Shown one piece after another: positions 8,602 to 17,775 of a stretch of DNA of 64,000 nucleotides. Source of the stretch: Daejeonia sp002484105 (lineage in GTDB: Bacteria > Bacteroidota > Bacteroidia > Flavobacteriales > Weeksellaceae); contig NZ_CP195105.1 of assembly GCF_051175565.1 (NCBI RefSeq), forward strand, positions 1,860,001 through 1,924,000, given 5' to 3'. The number at the start of each line of letters is the position of its first letter. The first letter of the stretch is position 1. The position numbers and the translations under genes were made by a program. The notes under the pieces are model-generated. The model made no database searches and was not told where the DNA came from. It saw nothing but the letters and a program-made list of their open reading frames with translations.

Positions 8602-9915
8602 TTAAAAAGAATACATGACTCTCACCATGGCACGGAAATTCCCGACACTGCTGGCATTGCCTCCGGCATTGGCATCCGTACTGGTGTCTGCCCATCTGGC
8701 GGCAGTATATTCCAGTTCCGGACTGATGTTGAATTTGTTCTGTTTACATTCTACTCTTGCAGAGGCTCTCCAGACATTGTCAAGAACTCTGGTTCCGGAA
8801 ATTCCGCGCATATACAGATTGGCAAAGCCCGCATCGGTTCCGTTGTTTTGGGTGTACCCAAAGAAAATTCCGGGAGCAACTTTTGCATGGTTACTGGCGA
8901 TATCCACCCATGCAGCAGTGGTTTTTACCGGTTTGTAAGATTCCTGCCCGTTGGCTTCGGTATAGCTGGCAAAGCCTCCCAGCATCACGAAGTGATAGAG
9001 GTTCCCTCCGGTAATTCCATAAGCTTTGGCAATGATTTTTTCATCAGAATATTTGAAATAAGCAAGAAAGTCGGCAGAATTTACTTTTTCATTGGATTTC
9101 ATACCGTTGGATTCGATGACGGGCTTCAGTGACTGATATTCTGCGGCAATTCCTGCCGTAATGTTTTTGCTTTTATATTGCAGTTGTCCGTGCAGTGCGG
9201 GCATTGTGGAGTTGAAAGTGGCACTGTTCACGGATCCTCCGGACGCTGTGCCTGTCTGAAATTCCCTGTCTTTGTATGCCACCACGGAAAATGAAAGTTC
9301 AGGTGTGAGTTTCTGTACGAGTTTTATCTGGCCTGCCCAGCCGAAAGGGTTGAACATAATCCCTGTATTGAAATTGGCAACGCCGGGATAGACATCCGTA
9401 ATAAATGCCGGATACCATGTCTGCCCAAAGGTAAGGGCTGTTTTGCCCCAGTCCAGCGTGGCAATAGCATGCCGAAGCCTGAAGAGCCCCATACTGCCAG
9501 TTCCCGCGGATGATTTGTTGATTTCTGTATTTCCGAAGAAATCCCCTTCTATAACCCCCGAAATTGTAGCGCCCCAAACATTGGGACCTCTGAGTTTCAT
9601 GCCCACACGGCTCGTAATGGCCAGGAAATTGCTGGCACCCGAAGCATTAATGTCTTTGCCGTCCGTACCGGGTTTCTTGTCGAGAGGGTAGAGGTTCAGG
9701 TTGTATTCGCGTACATAGGCAGACTGTCTGGAATCGAATATATAATCCGTTCTTACCCAGCCATAGGGCGTTGCACCCCATTCGGTGGCTTTTTTGTTTT
9801 CGGCCTCCAGGGCTTCTATTCTTTTTAGAAGCTCTTCGTTAGAAGGCGTTTCCTGAGCGTTTACTTTGGTATTCATCAGTGCGATGATTCCCAGTAAAAC
9901 AGGTAATTTTTTCAT
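8602..9915 (-). CDS. Outer-membrane porin
   Basis: A 437-residue secreted protein: signal peptide MKKLPVLLGIIALMNTKVNAQ, then a short coiled segment (EELLKRIEALEAENKK), then beta-strand-rich sequence ending in Phe (MVRVMYSF), the usual C-terminal mark of outer-membrane barrels. Motifs such as GWVRTDYIFDSRQS and LRHAIATLDWGKTALTFGQTW resemble porins found beside MHS transporters in Flavobacteriia. It is the first gene of the minus-strand acetate/propionate cluster and would admit small solutes to the periplasm. Exact substrate unknown. The operon promoter probably lies in the AT-rich 117 bp upstream, but I saw no clear -7 box there. Confidence 0.85.
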   Translation of the reverse strand: MKKLPVLLGIIALMNTKVNAQETPSNEELLKRIEALEAENKKATEWGATPYGWVRTDYIFDSRQSAYVREYNLNLYPLDKKPGTDGKDINASGASNFLAITSRVGMKLRGPNVWGATISGVIEGDFFGNTEINKSSAGTGSMGLFRLRHAIATLDWGKTALTFGQTWYPAFITDVYPGVANFNTGIMFNPFGWAGQIKLVQKLTPELSFSVVAYKDREFQTGTASGGSVNSATFNSTMPALHGQLQYKSKNITAGIAAEYQSLKPVIESNGMKSNEKVNSADFLAYFKYSDEKIIAKAYGITGGNLYHFVMLGGFASYTEANGQESYKPVKTTAAWVDIASNHAKVAPGIFFGYTQNNGTDAGFANLYMRGISGTRVLDNVWRASARVECKQNKFNISPELEYTAARWADTSTDANAGGNASSVGNFRAMVRVMYSF

Positions 9916-10032
9916 AGATTAATAATTGTTTTAGGTGATTTTTGTGTTGCCTAATATGAAATTAATAATCTGATGAATAAAATTTAATATATATTATTGT
10001 TTATAATATAGGTGGATGTTTAATTTTTCTCT

Positions 10033-10449
10033 TTATTTACGGAATCTTTCCCATTTGATCATCATGTATTTATCTCCGAATTCGGTGATAATCAGTCCGG
10101 AACCCCGGATGTTAGCTTCTTCTTTCAGAAAGTCAATCAGTTCGTTTTGCTTGAAGACTTTATAGGATGGGTGGAAATCCGAAAAAGGCGGTCTGGTGAT
10201 GTTATATTTGCGGATCCACGAACTTATGGTGACATGAGATACACCGATGATGCGCTCAATTTCACGATAGCTAAGCCCTTCCAGATACAGCTGAAGTGCT
10301 TTGGTGACAAAATAGCCATCAATCTGTTTCCCAAGCTTTTTTACAGTGAAGTAATATCCGCAGGATTTGCAGCGGTATCGCTGTCTTTTTCCTACAATAC
10401 CTGCTTTTACAGTTTCTTTATTGCTACATTTCGGACATTGTTTTTCCAT
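10033..10449 (-). CDS. Zinc-ribbon/helix-turn-helix protein (InsA-like, orphan)
   Basis: The start is taken as the ATG at 10449 (138 residues, MEKQCPKCSNKETVKAG); a start 7 codons upstream is possible. The first 40 residues form a zinc ribbon (CPKC...CKSCGYYF) like the IS1 InsA or IS1595 N terminus, followed by a helix-turn-helix (YREIERIIGVSHVTISSWIRKY). The C-terminal third is unrelated to a transposase core, and no DDE domain or inverted repeats lie around it. It is therefore more likely a domesticated DNA-binding regulator than an active element. A -7 box TATATTTG on the minus strand at 10468-10475 fits its promoter. Confidence 0.75.
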   Translation of the reverse strand: MEKQCPKCSNKETVKAGIVGKRQRYRCKSCGYYFTVKKLGKQIDGYFVTKALQLYLEGLSYREIERIIGVSHVTISSWIRKYNITRPPFSDFHPSYKVFKQNELIDFLKEEANIRGSGLIITEFGDKYMMIKWERFRK

Positions 10450-10663
10450 AAAAGTATAGTTTTTTAGCAAATATATAATAAATTAGCAATATATTTAAAC
10501 GATAATAATTTTTGCATATTTTGAGATCCCCTGAAAAGAAAGGGTTGCACTTAGAAATATATCTTCCTTTTAAAAAAACACAGAGAGTTTCCAAAACAAG
10601 CGGCAGAAGCTGTTCTGCTGAGCACGTCTCACCTGCGGATGGTGAGCTAAACTTATTTGTATA

Positions 10664-10694
10664 TTTGGTGAATCCGAAAATAATTATATCTTTG
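10664..10694 (+). promoter_or_regulatory. Promoter of the pyrB-carA-carB genes
   Basis: TTTG at 10664-10667 and TATCTTTG at 10687-10694 are 19 bp apart and match the Bacteroidota -33 (TTG) and -7 (TAnnTTTG) elements. Transcription would begin near 10700, about 120 nt before pyrB, leaving room for the leader described next. Confidence 0.7.
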
Positions 10695-10700
10695 CATTTA

Positions 10701-10800
10701 ATGAACGGAAATAATTTTTACAAAGATATTTTCATAGGCACTTGTGCCGGGAATAATAATTTTTATCATTAACGAAGTCTTTTTGGCTTCGTTTTTTTTT
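10701..10800 (+). promoter_or_regulatory. Candidate pyrimidine attenuator: leader frame, pause-like hairpin and terminator
   Basis: Between the promoter and pyrB lies a 23-codon frame (ATG 10701, TAA 10770-10772) rich in U-starting or U-ending codons, with the motif NNFY occurring twice. Inside it is a hairpin GGCA-CTTG-TGCC at 10737-10748. Immediately after the stop comes an intrinsic terminator: AACGAAG at 10771-10777 pairs with CTTCGTT at 10787-10793, followed by a T run to 10800. The arrangement resembles the E. coli pyrBI leader, where UTP-sensitive pausing and leader translation decide termination. The frame starts almost at the predicted +1, so its translation is uncertain. A simple terminator for upstream read-through is the alternative. 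Confidence 0.5.
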
Positions 10801-10820
10801 GCCACGAAAAACTTTACATC

Positions 10821-11711
10821 ATGTTTACCACCGCCGAACTTACCGTAAGTATAATCAACAGCCTTCTGAAAGAAGCCAACGAATTTGCTCAGGGAAAGAC
10901 TCTGAAACCTGAAAAGGATATTTTTGTTACCAACCTTTTCTTTGAAAACAGCACAAGAACCAAAACCAGTTTTGATATTGCAGAACGGAAACTGGGATTG
11001 CATGTTGTGCCTTTTGAAGTCTCCACAAGCTCCATCCTGAAAGGAGAAAGCCTCTATGATACCGTGCGCACCCTCGAAGCGCTGGGCATTGGCGCTTTGG
11101 TGATCCGCCATCAGACCGATGCCTATTACAGAGAGCTGGAAGGCATCAGGATCCCCATTATCAATGCTGGTGATGGCAAAGGACACCATCCGTCACAGTG
11201 TGTTCTCGATCTTATGACGATACAGCAGGAATTTGGCAGTTTTAAAGGTCTGAAAGTAGGAATCGTAGGAGATGTTGCACACAGTCGTGTGGCCAATTCT
11301 GATGCAGAAGAGCTCAGAAAACTGGGGGCAAAAGTCTACTTCTCTGGTCCGTCAAAATGGTTTGATGAGGGGACACTTATCAACGGTACGTTTCTTCAGC
11401 TTGACGAGCTTATCAAGGAAGTAGATGTCCTGATGCTGCTCCGCATCCAGCACGAACGCCACGAGGAAAGAATGGATATGTCACTGGAAAGTTACCATCG
11501 CCGTTATGGGCTCACTGTCGAGCGTGAGAAGAATATGAAAGAAAAAGCCATCATCATGCATCCCGCTCCCGTAAACCGGGGTGTGGAAATTGCACCCGAA
11601 CTGGTAGAATGCAAACGCTCGCGCATATTCAAGCAAATGGAAAACGGCGTTTTTGCCAGAATGGCCATATTAAAATATGTCTTAGAAAAAGAAGGATATA
11701 AATTTAGTTAA
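10821..11711 (+). CDS. pyrB: Aspartate carbamoyltransferase catalytic chain
   Basis: A 296-residue transcarbamylase for the first committed step of pyrimidine synthesis: carbamoyl phosphate plus aspartate to carbamoyl aspartate. The carbamoyl-phosphate site ENSTRTKTSF is near residue 46, then HHPSQCVLDL near 125, GDVAHSRVANS near 155, and the aspartate-side motif HPAPVNRGVEI near 255. No regulatory chain (pyrI) is in the window. The length is slightly short for the family (about 305) but nothing is missing. It is followed on the same strand by carA and carB, which supply its carbamoyl phosphate. Leu codons are mainly CTG/CTC/CTT, unlike carAB. Confidence 0.95.
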   Translation: MFTTAELTVSIINSLLKEANEFAQGKTLKPEKDIFVTNLFFENSTRTKTSFDIAERKLGLHVVPFEVSTSSILKGESLYDTVRTLEALGIGALVIRHQTDAYYRELEGIRIPIINAGDGKGHHPSQCVLDLMTIQQEFGSFKGLKVGIVGDVAHSRVANSDAEELRKLGAKVYFSGPSKWFDEGTLINGTFLQLDELIKEVDVLMLLRIQHERHEERMDMSLESYHRRYGLTVEREKNMKEKAIIMHPAPVNRGVEIAPELVECKRSRIFKQMENGVFARMAILKYVLEKEGYKFS

Positions 11712-11782
11712 AAGAAAGTAAGAAGTAAAACTTTAGACTTAATTTCAGGATGTAACCTTACTTCTAACTTCCATAAAAAGTA

Positions 11783-12880
11783 ATGAAAAAGAAATTAATA
11801 TTAGAATCCGGCGAAGTTTTTCACGGAACAGGATTTGGTGCGGATCAGAATACCGAAGGTGAAGTGGTGTTCAATACAGGAATGACAGGCTATCAGGAAC
11901 TGATTTCCGATCCAAGTTACTGCGGACAAATTGTGTGTATGACGTATCCGCTTATTGGAAATTACGGAATCAACCGCGACGATTATGAAAGTATTGAACC
12001 TGCCATTAAAGGTCTAATCGTAAAAGAATTGTGCGATTTGCCCTCCAATTTCAGAACGCAAATCACGTTGGATGAATTATTTAAAAAGAAAAATCTATCC
12101 GGTATTTCAGGGATTGATACCAGAAGATTAACCCGATTAATTCGTAACAAAGGCGTTGTAAAAGGAAAAATCGTTAATGCCGATGAAGATGAACAAGTGG
12201 TGGTTCAAGATCTTAAAACCACCAATTTTCCGACAAATCAAGTAGAATTGGTATCAACCAAAACGCCTTATGCAAATCCAGGAAGAGGTTTCAAAGTGGT
12301 GCTCATGGATTTCGGTTCTAAATTGGGAATTATTCGAGAACTTTCCGCCAGAAACTGCGATATTATTGTGGTTTCTCAAGATACAACAGCTGAAGAAATT
12401 TTGCTGATGAATCCCGACGGAATCATGCTTTCCAACGGTCCTGGAGATCCAGAAGATGTTCCTCACGTTCACGAAACGATCCGAAAATTATTAGGCAAGG
12501 TTCCAATTTTTGGAATTTGTTTAGGACATCAATTGATTGGTTTGGCATGTGGTGCAAAAACCTACAAATTAAAATTTGGACATCGCGGTGGCAATCATCC
12601 GGTTTTGGATTTAGCAAAAAACAAAGTCGCCATCACTTCCCAGAATCACGGTTATGCCATTGATCAGGAAAGTTTGAAAAATACCGATTTGGTAGAAACC
12701 CACATCGCACTCAACGACAAAACCAACGAAGGAATCAAACACAAAAAATATCCTTGCTTCTCAGTTCAATACCACCCAGAAGCAAGTCCAGGTCCGGAAG
12801 ATGCGAATTATTTGTTTGATGAGTTTATTGAATTAATGGATCGTCAGAAAGTCGGAATGACCGAAAGTCAGAAAGCCTAA
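11783..12880 (+). CDS. carA: Carbamoyl-phosphate synthase small (glutaminase) chain
   Basis: A 365-residue class I glutamine amidotransferase subunit that frees ammonia from glutamine for CarB. The N-terminal CPSase small domain (VVFNTGMTGYQELISDPSYCGQ) is followed by the amidotransferase domain, with the nucleophile Cys in GICLGHQLIG near residue 245 and the His-Glu pair in QYHPEASPGPED near 333. It begins 71 bp after pyrB and ends 89 bp before carB. Base use shifts here: leucine is mostly TTA/TTG and the third base is A/T-richer than in pyrB just upstream. Confidence 0.96.
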   Translation: MKKKLILESGEVFHGTGFGADQNTEGEVVFNTGMTGYQELISDPSYCGQIVCMTYPLIGNYGINRDDYESIEPAIKGLIVKELCDLPSNFRTQITLDELFKKKNLSGISGIDTRRLTRLIRNKGVVKGKIVNADEDEQVVVQDLKTTNFPTNQVELVSTKTPYANPGRGFKVVLMDFGSKLGIIRELSARNCDIIVVSQDTTAEEILLMNPDGIMLSNGPGDPEDVPHVHETIRKLLGKVPIFGICLGHQLIGLACGAKTYKLKFGHRGGNHPVLDLAKNKVAITSQNHGYAIDQESLKNTDLVETHIALNDKTNEGIKHKKYPCFSVQYHPEASPGPEDANYLFDEFIELMDRQKVGMTESQKA

Positions 12881-12969
12881 ATTCCTGAATCTAATAAAAA
12901 TACTAATGAAATAAAGGTGTCCTTCTTTCCGTCTTGCGGTCTTTCGGACTTACCGACTCTACTATAAAA

Positions 12970-15900
12970 ATGAAAAGAACAGACATAAAAACAATTTTAG
13001 TCATTGGTTCCGGGCCGATTATCATCGGACAAGCAGCTGAATTTGATTATTCGGGAACGCAGGCTTGCCTTTCTTTGAAGGAAGAAGGCTACAAAGTGAT
13101 TCTCATCAATTCCAATCCGGCAACGATTATGACGGATGTTGAAATCGCGGATAAAGTCTATATCGAGCCGATTTCTTTGGAATTTGTTTCAAGAATTATC
13201 CGTAAAGAACGTCCAGATGCACTTCTTCCGACTTTGGGAGGACAAACCGGTCTGAATATGGCGGTGCAATTGGAAAATTCCGGAATTTTAGAAGAATGTA
13301 AAGTAGAAGTTTTGGGAACGAAACTTTCTGCAATCAACCAAGCAGAAGATAGAGATTTGTTCCGTGAATTGATGCGCGAACTGAACGAACCTGTTCCAGA
13401 TTCTGACATTGTCAACACCGTTCAAGGTGCGCTCGATTTTGCAGAAAGAATTGGTTATCCAGTCATTGTTCGTCCTGCTTTTACGATGGGCGGAACTGGA
13501 GGTGGAATCGCTTCTAATGTGACTGAATTAAAAGAAATCGCTGAACTTGGATTGAAATATTCTCCCGTAACACAATGTTTGATTGAGAAATCTATCGCTG
13601 GTTACAAGGAAATTGAATACGAAGTAATGCGAGATTCCAACGACAATGCGATTGTGGTTTGTAATATGGAAAACATCGATCCAGTGGGAGTTCACACAGG
13701 AGATTCGATTGTTGTTGCGCCTTCGCAAACGCTTTCTGATAGAGAATATCAGATGCTCAGAAATGCATCATTAAAAATCATCAGAGCTTTAGGAATTGAA
13801 GGAGGCTGCAACGTTCAGTTGGCTTTGGATCCACATTCTTTCAATTATTATATTATTGAAGTGAATCCTAGAGTTTCTAGAAGTTCAGCTTTGGCTTCGA
13901 AAGCAACCGGTTATCCGATTGCAAAAATCGCTGCGAAAATCGCTGTTGGTTTGACTTTGGACGAAATTATGAATCCAGTTACTGGAAAAACATATGCTTG
14001 TTTCGAACCAGCTTTGGATTATGTGGTAACGAAGTTTCCAAGATTTCCGTTCGATAAATTTGAAACTGCTGACAGAAGACTTTCAACACAAATGAAAGCA
14101 ACAGGTGAAGTTATGGCCATCGGAAGAAATTTCGAGGAATCTTTACAAAAAGCCATTCGTTCACTTGAAACAGGAATTCGTCATATAGGTCTTAAAACCA
14201 AACAAGCAGAAGCATTAACTGCCGAAGAAATTGAACGTAGAATTAAAGTTTGTGATGACGAAAGATTATTCATTATCGGAGATGCACTCAGAAAAGGTTA
14301 CGATTGGGAACAGATTGTAGAATGGAGTAAAATTGATAAATTCTTCATTTGGAAAATCAAGAAATTGATTGATTTTGAAAAAACCATTGCTGAGAATAAA
14401 TTCAATAAAGAAATCCTTTTAGAAGCGAAGAAACTTGGGTTTTCAGATATGAATATAGCGGTTCTTTGGAATGTGACTCAGAAAGAAGTGTTCGCGTTCA
14501 GAAAAGAAAACGGAGTGATGCCAGTCTATAAAATGGTAGATACTTGTGCGGCAGAATTTGAATCTGAAACGCCGTATTTCTACGGTTCTTACGAAGACGA
14601 AAACGAAAGCATCGTTACGGATAAAGAGAAAATTATCGTTCTAGGTTCTGGACCGATCAGAATCGGACAAGGAGTTGAATTTGATTACGCAACCGTTCAT
14701 TCAGTTTGGGCGATTCAACAAATGGGTTATGAAGCAATCATCATCAATTCAAATCCTGAAACTGTTTCCACAGACTTCTCGATTTCAGATAAATTATACT
14801 TCGAACCTTTAACGGAAGAAGATGTAATGAACATTATCGAACTCGAAAAACCAAAAGGGGTTGTCGTACAATTCGGTGGTCAAACGGCGATTAATTTAGC
14901 AGATAAATTGGCTTCTCACGGTGTTCAAATTTTAGGAACTTCGCTTGAAGATTTAGACCGAGCAGAAAACCGTGATAAGTTTGAAAAAGCGCTTCAGGAA
15001 ATGGGAATTCCACAACCTTTAGGGAAAACTTCGGTTTCAAAAGAAGAAGCGATTGTCATTGCGAACGAAATTGGGTATCCTGTTTTGGTGCGTCCAAGTT
15101 ATGTTTTGGGAGGGAGAGCAATGGAAATTGTCTATTCCGAATCAGAACTCGCCCATTATATGGAAAATGCGGTGGAAGCAAGTCCAGATCAGCCTGTTTT
15201 GATCGACAAATATATGATTGGTCGTGAAGTGGAAGTAGATGCAATTTGCGATGGCGAAACCACGATTATTCCAGGAATTATGGAGCATATCGAGAGAGCG
15301 GGAGTGCATTCTGGAGATTCCATTGCGGTGTATCCTCCACAAAATTTGACTGAAGAAGAAATCAAAACCATCGAAGATTACACCATTCGTTTAGCGAAAG
15401 GGTTGAAAGTGATTGGTTTAATGAATATTCAGTTTGTCCTTTTTGAAGGAACAGTGTATGTGATTGAAGTGAATCCGCGTTCTTCGAGAACCGTTCCTTT
15501 TTTATCGAAAATTACTGATGTTCCAATGGCGAATTTGGCAACGAAAGCCATTCTTGGAGCGAAATTGAAAGATTTAGGATACAAAAACGGACTTGTACCC
15601 AACAAAGAAGGCGTTTACGTAAAAGTTCCGGTGTTCTCATTCAGCAAATTATCGAAAGTTGATATTTCACTCGGACCAGAAATGAAATCTACCGGAGAAG
15701 TAATGGGGAAAGATTCAACGCTGGAAAAAGCGTTGTATAAAGGTTTAATTGGAGCTGGAAGAAAAGTGCCAACACACGGAGCGATTTTGTTCACGGTTTC
15801 GGATAAACACAAAGAAGAAGCGGCTGCTTTGGCAAGAAGATTTTCCAATATCGGTTTCAGAATTTGGGGAACGGAAGGAACGGCAAAATTCTTTGAGGAA

Positions 15901-16149
15901 CAAGGGATTCCAACCAAAATCGGTTATAAAATCGGCGAAGAAGATGTGAATTTGATTGACCTGATTCAAAAAGGAAAAGTTCAATATGTTGTGAATACGA
16001 CTACAAAAGGAAAACAATCCGAGCGCGACGGTTTCCAAATCCGAAGAATGTCGGTTGAAAATGGCGTTCCTTGTTTAACCTCAATGGATACCGTGGAAGC
16101 CATCTTGAAAGTGATTGAAAGTATGACGTTCAAAATGGAGGCGATGTAA
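12970..16149 (+). CDS. carB: Carbamoyl-phosphate synthase large chain
   Basis: The start is the ATG at 12970, giving MKRTDIKTILVIGSGPIIIG, the usual CarB beginning; an in-frame start 12 codons earlier adds residues unlike the family. The 1059-residue protein has the two duplicated ATP-grasp synthetase halves: the first begins GSGPIIIGQAAEFDYSG and the second GSGPIRIGQGVEFDYA near residue 560. A C-terminal MGS-like allosteric domain starts around residue 930. It makes carbamoyl phosphate from bicarbonate, ammonia and two ATP for PyrB and for arginine synthesis. It is last in pyrB-carA-carB and is followed by a strong terminator. Codon use matches carA, not pyrB. Confidence 0.97.
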   Translation: MKRTDIKTILVIGSGPIIIGQAAEFDYSGTQACLSLKEEGYKVILINSNPATIMTDVEIADKVYIEPISLEFVSRIIRKERPDALLPTLGGQTGLNMAVQLENSGILEECKVEVLGTKLSAINQAEDRDLFRELMRELNEPVPDSDIVNTVQGALDFAERIGYPVIVRPAFTMGGTGGGIASNVTELKEIAELGLKYSPVTQCLIEKSIAGYKEIEYEVMRDSNDNAIVVCNMENIDPVGVHTGDSIVVAPSQTLSDREYQMLRNASLKIIRALGIEGGCNVQLALDPHSFNYYIIEVNPRVSRSSALASKATGYPIAKIAAKIAVGLTLDEIMNPVTGKTYACFEPALDYVVTKFPRFPFDKFETADRRLSTQMKATGEVMAIGRNFEESLQKAIRSLETGIRHIGLKTKQAEALTAEEIERRIKVCDDERLFIIGDALRKGYDWEQIVEWSKIDKFFIWKIKKLIDFEKTIAENKFNKEILLEAKKLGFSDMNIAVLWNVTQKEVFAFRKENGVMPVYKMVDTCAAEFESETPYFYGSYEDENESIVTDKEKIIVLGSGPIRIGQGVEFDYATVHSVWAIQQMGYEAIIINSNPETVSTDFSISDKLYFEPLTEEDVMNIIELEKPKGVVVQFGGQTAINLADKLASHGVQILGTSLEDLDRAENRDKFEKALQEMGIPQPLGKTSVSKEEAIVIANEIGYPVLVRPSYVLGGRAMEIVYSESELAHYMENAVEASPDQPVLIDKYMIGREVEVDAICDGETTIIPGIMEHIERAGVHSGDSIAVYPPQNLTEEEIKTIEDYTIRLAKGLKVIGLMNIQFVLFEGTVYVIEVNPRSSRTVPFLSKITDVPMANLATKAILGAKLKDLGYKNGLVPNKEGVYVKVPVFSFSKLSKVDISLGPEMKSTGEVMGKDSTLEKALYKGLIGAGRKVPTHGAILFTVSDKHKEEAAALARRFSNIGFRIWGTEGTAKFFEEQGIPTKIGYKIGEEDVNLIDLIQKGKVQYVVNTTTKGKQSERDGFQIRRMSVENGVPCLTSMDTVEAILKVIESMTFKMEAM

Positions 16150-16175
16150 AAATGCATCAATACTACAAAAACTTT

Positions 16176-16213
16176 ACCCCTCGCAGAATGATTTTTGTGA
16201 GGGGTGATTTTTT
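16176..16213 (+). terminator. Rho-independent terminator after carB
   Basis: ACCCCTCGCA at 16176-16185 pairs with TGTGAGGGGT at 16196-16205 (one G-U pair), followed by a T-rich run. It lies 27 bp after the carB stop. Confidence 0.85.
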
Positions 16214-16247
16214 AAACTTTATGATTTTGTCCCGGAACTAAAAAATA

Positions 16248-16290
16248 GACCTCGCTTAAAACGGCTTAAACGAGGTCAATCTTTTTGCTT
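16248..16290. terminator. Second hairpin between convergent carB and thioredoxin-like gene
   Basis: GACCTCG at 16248-16254 pairs with CGAGGTC at 16271-16277 around a TTAA-rich loop, with AATCTTTTT after it and AAAAAAT before it. It could terminate from either side between the converging genes. Confidence 0.6.
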
Positions 16291-16329
16291 TTTCTACAAA
16301 AAAAGGGAGTTGTGCAACGGTTACCAATG

Positions 16330-16866
16330 TTATCTGCTGCCATTTTGTTTGATTTTAGTAAACACTCTTTCTATTTTACTTTCATTTACATCAATCTTAT
16401 TATTTAGAGTGACTTCTGAAAAATTACTCTTAATATATCCTGTTATGAAATCTTTTTTTTTGCTTGATAAATATTGAGTGAATTTTTCATTAAATACCTT
16501 TTTACGATTGAATAAATCATTAGGTAATATTGATTTATCAATGATATAGAGCTTTGAATTATATCCTGTTTGTGTAATTAAGTCTGTAACTAAAGATTCT
16601 TTATTTGTTATTCCGATAAAATAAAAGTTAATTTCTGCTCCATATTTATCTACTAATAGTTTATAATTGGTTACTATCTCTACATTATTTTTGCAGCTTG
16701 GAACCCAAAATTGTATTACAGAATATTTACCAGAATTTCTTATATCTTCATATAGTTTTTCGGGTGTTAGATAAACTATCTCCGATTGGGAATACATAAA
16801 GGTATTCCCAATCGAAAATAATAATATCAAAGTATGAAAAAACTTGACCACAATAAAGCTATTCAA
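16330..16866 (-). CDS. Secreted thioredoxin-fold protein lacking the CxxC pair
   Basis: A 178-residue protein with a hydrophobic N-terminal signal (FFHTLILLFSIGNTFMYSQ) and a thioredoxin-like core: SVIQFWVPSCKNNVEIVTNY matches the position of the redox-active strand and helix, but only one Cys is present (WVPSCKNN) where a CxxC would stand. The rest fits a redoxin fold but the signature is weak. Its start overlaps the end of the upstream lipoprotein frame by 8 bp, so the two were probably one operon. Low-GC codon use sets it apart from neighbouring genes. Function unknown; a classical disulfide reductase role is unlikely. Confidence 0.6.
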   Translation of the reverse strand: MNSFIVVKFFHTLILLFSIGNTFMYSQSEIVYLTPEKLYEDIRNSGKYSVIQFWVPSCKNNVEIVTNYKLLVDKYGAEINFYFIGITNKESLVTDLITQTGYNSKLYIIDKSILPNDLFNRKKVFNEKFTQYLSSKKKDFITGYIKSNFSEVTLNNKIDVNESKIERVFTKIKQNGSR

Positions 16867-17337
16867 TTGTAGCCCTTACAATCACAGTTTTGCTTCCATC
16901 TTCAGAATGGGTTATTTCATATCCTCCTGTAAGAATAGTTATTGATGATTTATCCAAATTCTCGGATATAGTTGAAGGAACTAAAACATCATTTCTGAAA
17001 TTTAACACATTACTATTATCATCACTTTTCTTTTCAGAACTGTATTTTATAAGGATTTTATCATTATCTATAATCGACAAATTGATTGGGAAGTATCCTT
17101 CTGATTTTTTTGTATTCCGCCTACAATAGCCATAGCACAATTTCCACTACCTCTAATACAGTTTCCTGTTTCGCTCCAAGCTTCTAAGCTTGCATTTGCA
17201 AAAGCAGATGAACCATTTTTACTGGAATAATTTTCTACTCCATTTTTTTCTAACATTTTATTGTCTATTTCATCATCTACTTGAGAACAAGAAAATAAAA
17301 ATGCACCAAATGTTAAAAATAGGATTTTTACTAATTT
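16859..17337 (-). pseudogene. Broken lipoprotein gene (lost start, A-run frameshift)
   Basis: Joining two frames gives a sensible small lipoprotein. An open frame from 17337 reads KLVKILFLTFGAFLFSCSQ, a signal peptide with a lipobox Cys, but it has no ATG, GTG or TTG before a TAG. The frame continues to GGIQK, then a run of seven A (plus strand T run near 17105-17112) shifts it; the other frame continues KSEGYFPINLSIID and ends ILTGGYEITHSEDG...RATIE at 16859. One extra A would restore it. Mutation and sequencing error in the homopolymer are both possible, but the missing start favours decay. The family is not recognised; the partner is the thioredoxin-fold gene downstream. Confidence 0.6.
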
Positions 17338-17446
17338 CTAATTTTTAAGTATTTGAAATTGCTATTTTGCTAATGTAGTAAATATTTTTCTATAACAATT
17401 ATTTTTTGTATGGTTCTGACTAATGTCAAGTTTAATATATTGATAA

Positions 17447-17654
17447 TCAGTTCGATGGTATTTTAACATCTTCATTATTCAGGTCAAATTTAATGATTTG
17501 TTTTTTAATTCTGTTGATGATTTTGAGTTTTCTTTTTTCGTCGAGGAAAAGATATTGTGTGGGAGGTTTGTAGGCTTGTCCTTTCGCTATCATATTCCAA
17601 AATGATGACGGCGAGTTTTCTGGCGAGTGCGGTGACGGCTGTAGCCCTTTCTTT
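17447..17654 (-). pseudogene. Transposase C-terminal remnant, IS110-like
   Basis: The minus strand from 17654 reads KERATAVTALARKLAVII and, after a one-base shift, WNMIAKGQAYKPPTQYLFLD and EKRKLKIINRIKKQIIKFDL up to a stop at 17447-17449. This looks like the C terminus of an IS110-family transposase (ARKLAVIIWNM pattern). No start, N-terminal DEDD domain or ends are present, so it is a decayed fragment. It fills most of the 440 bp between the broken lipoprotein gene and the permease. Family assignment rests on memory of the C-terminal pattern. Confidence 0.45.
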
Positions 17655-17775
17655 TCTGTAATTTGTTTTTTACAGGTGTTCAGTGATTTTCAATTCATTT
17701 TTTGTCTTTCAGGCAAGACGACCCGAGGCAAAGCCAAACGCAGCGAAGCTAAAGTTTAGTTATTCACGGAATATA

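Noticed and set aside
10512..10772. An 86-residue frame upstream of pyrB
   Set aside because: It crosses the predicted promoter and has no protein-like composition; only its last 23 codons, inside the leader, are considered.
16330..17337. Thiol-disulfide exchange pair of a toxin or immunity type
   Set aside because: The thioredoxin-like protein lacks CxxC and the partner is broken; no toxin or immunity features are visible.
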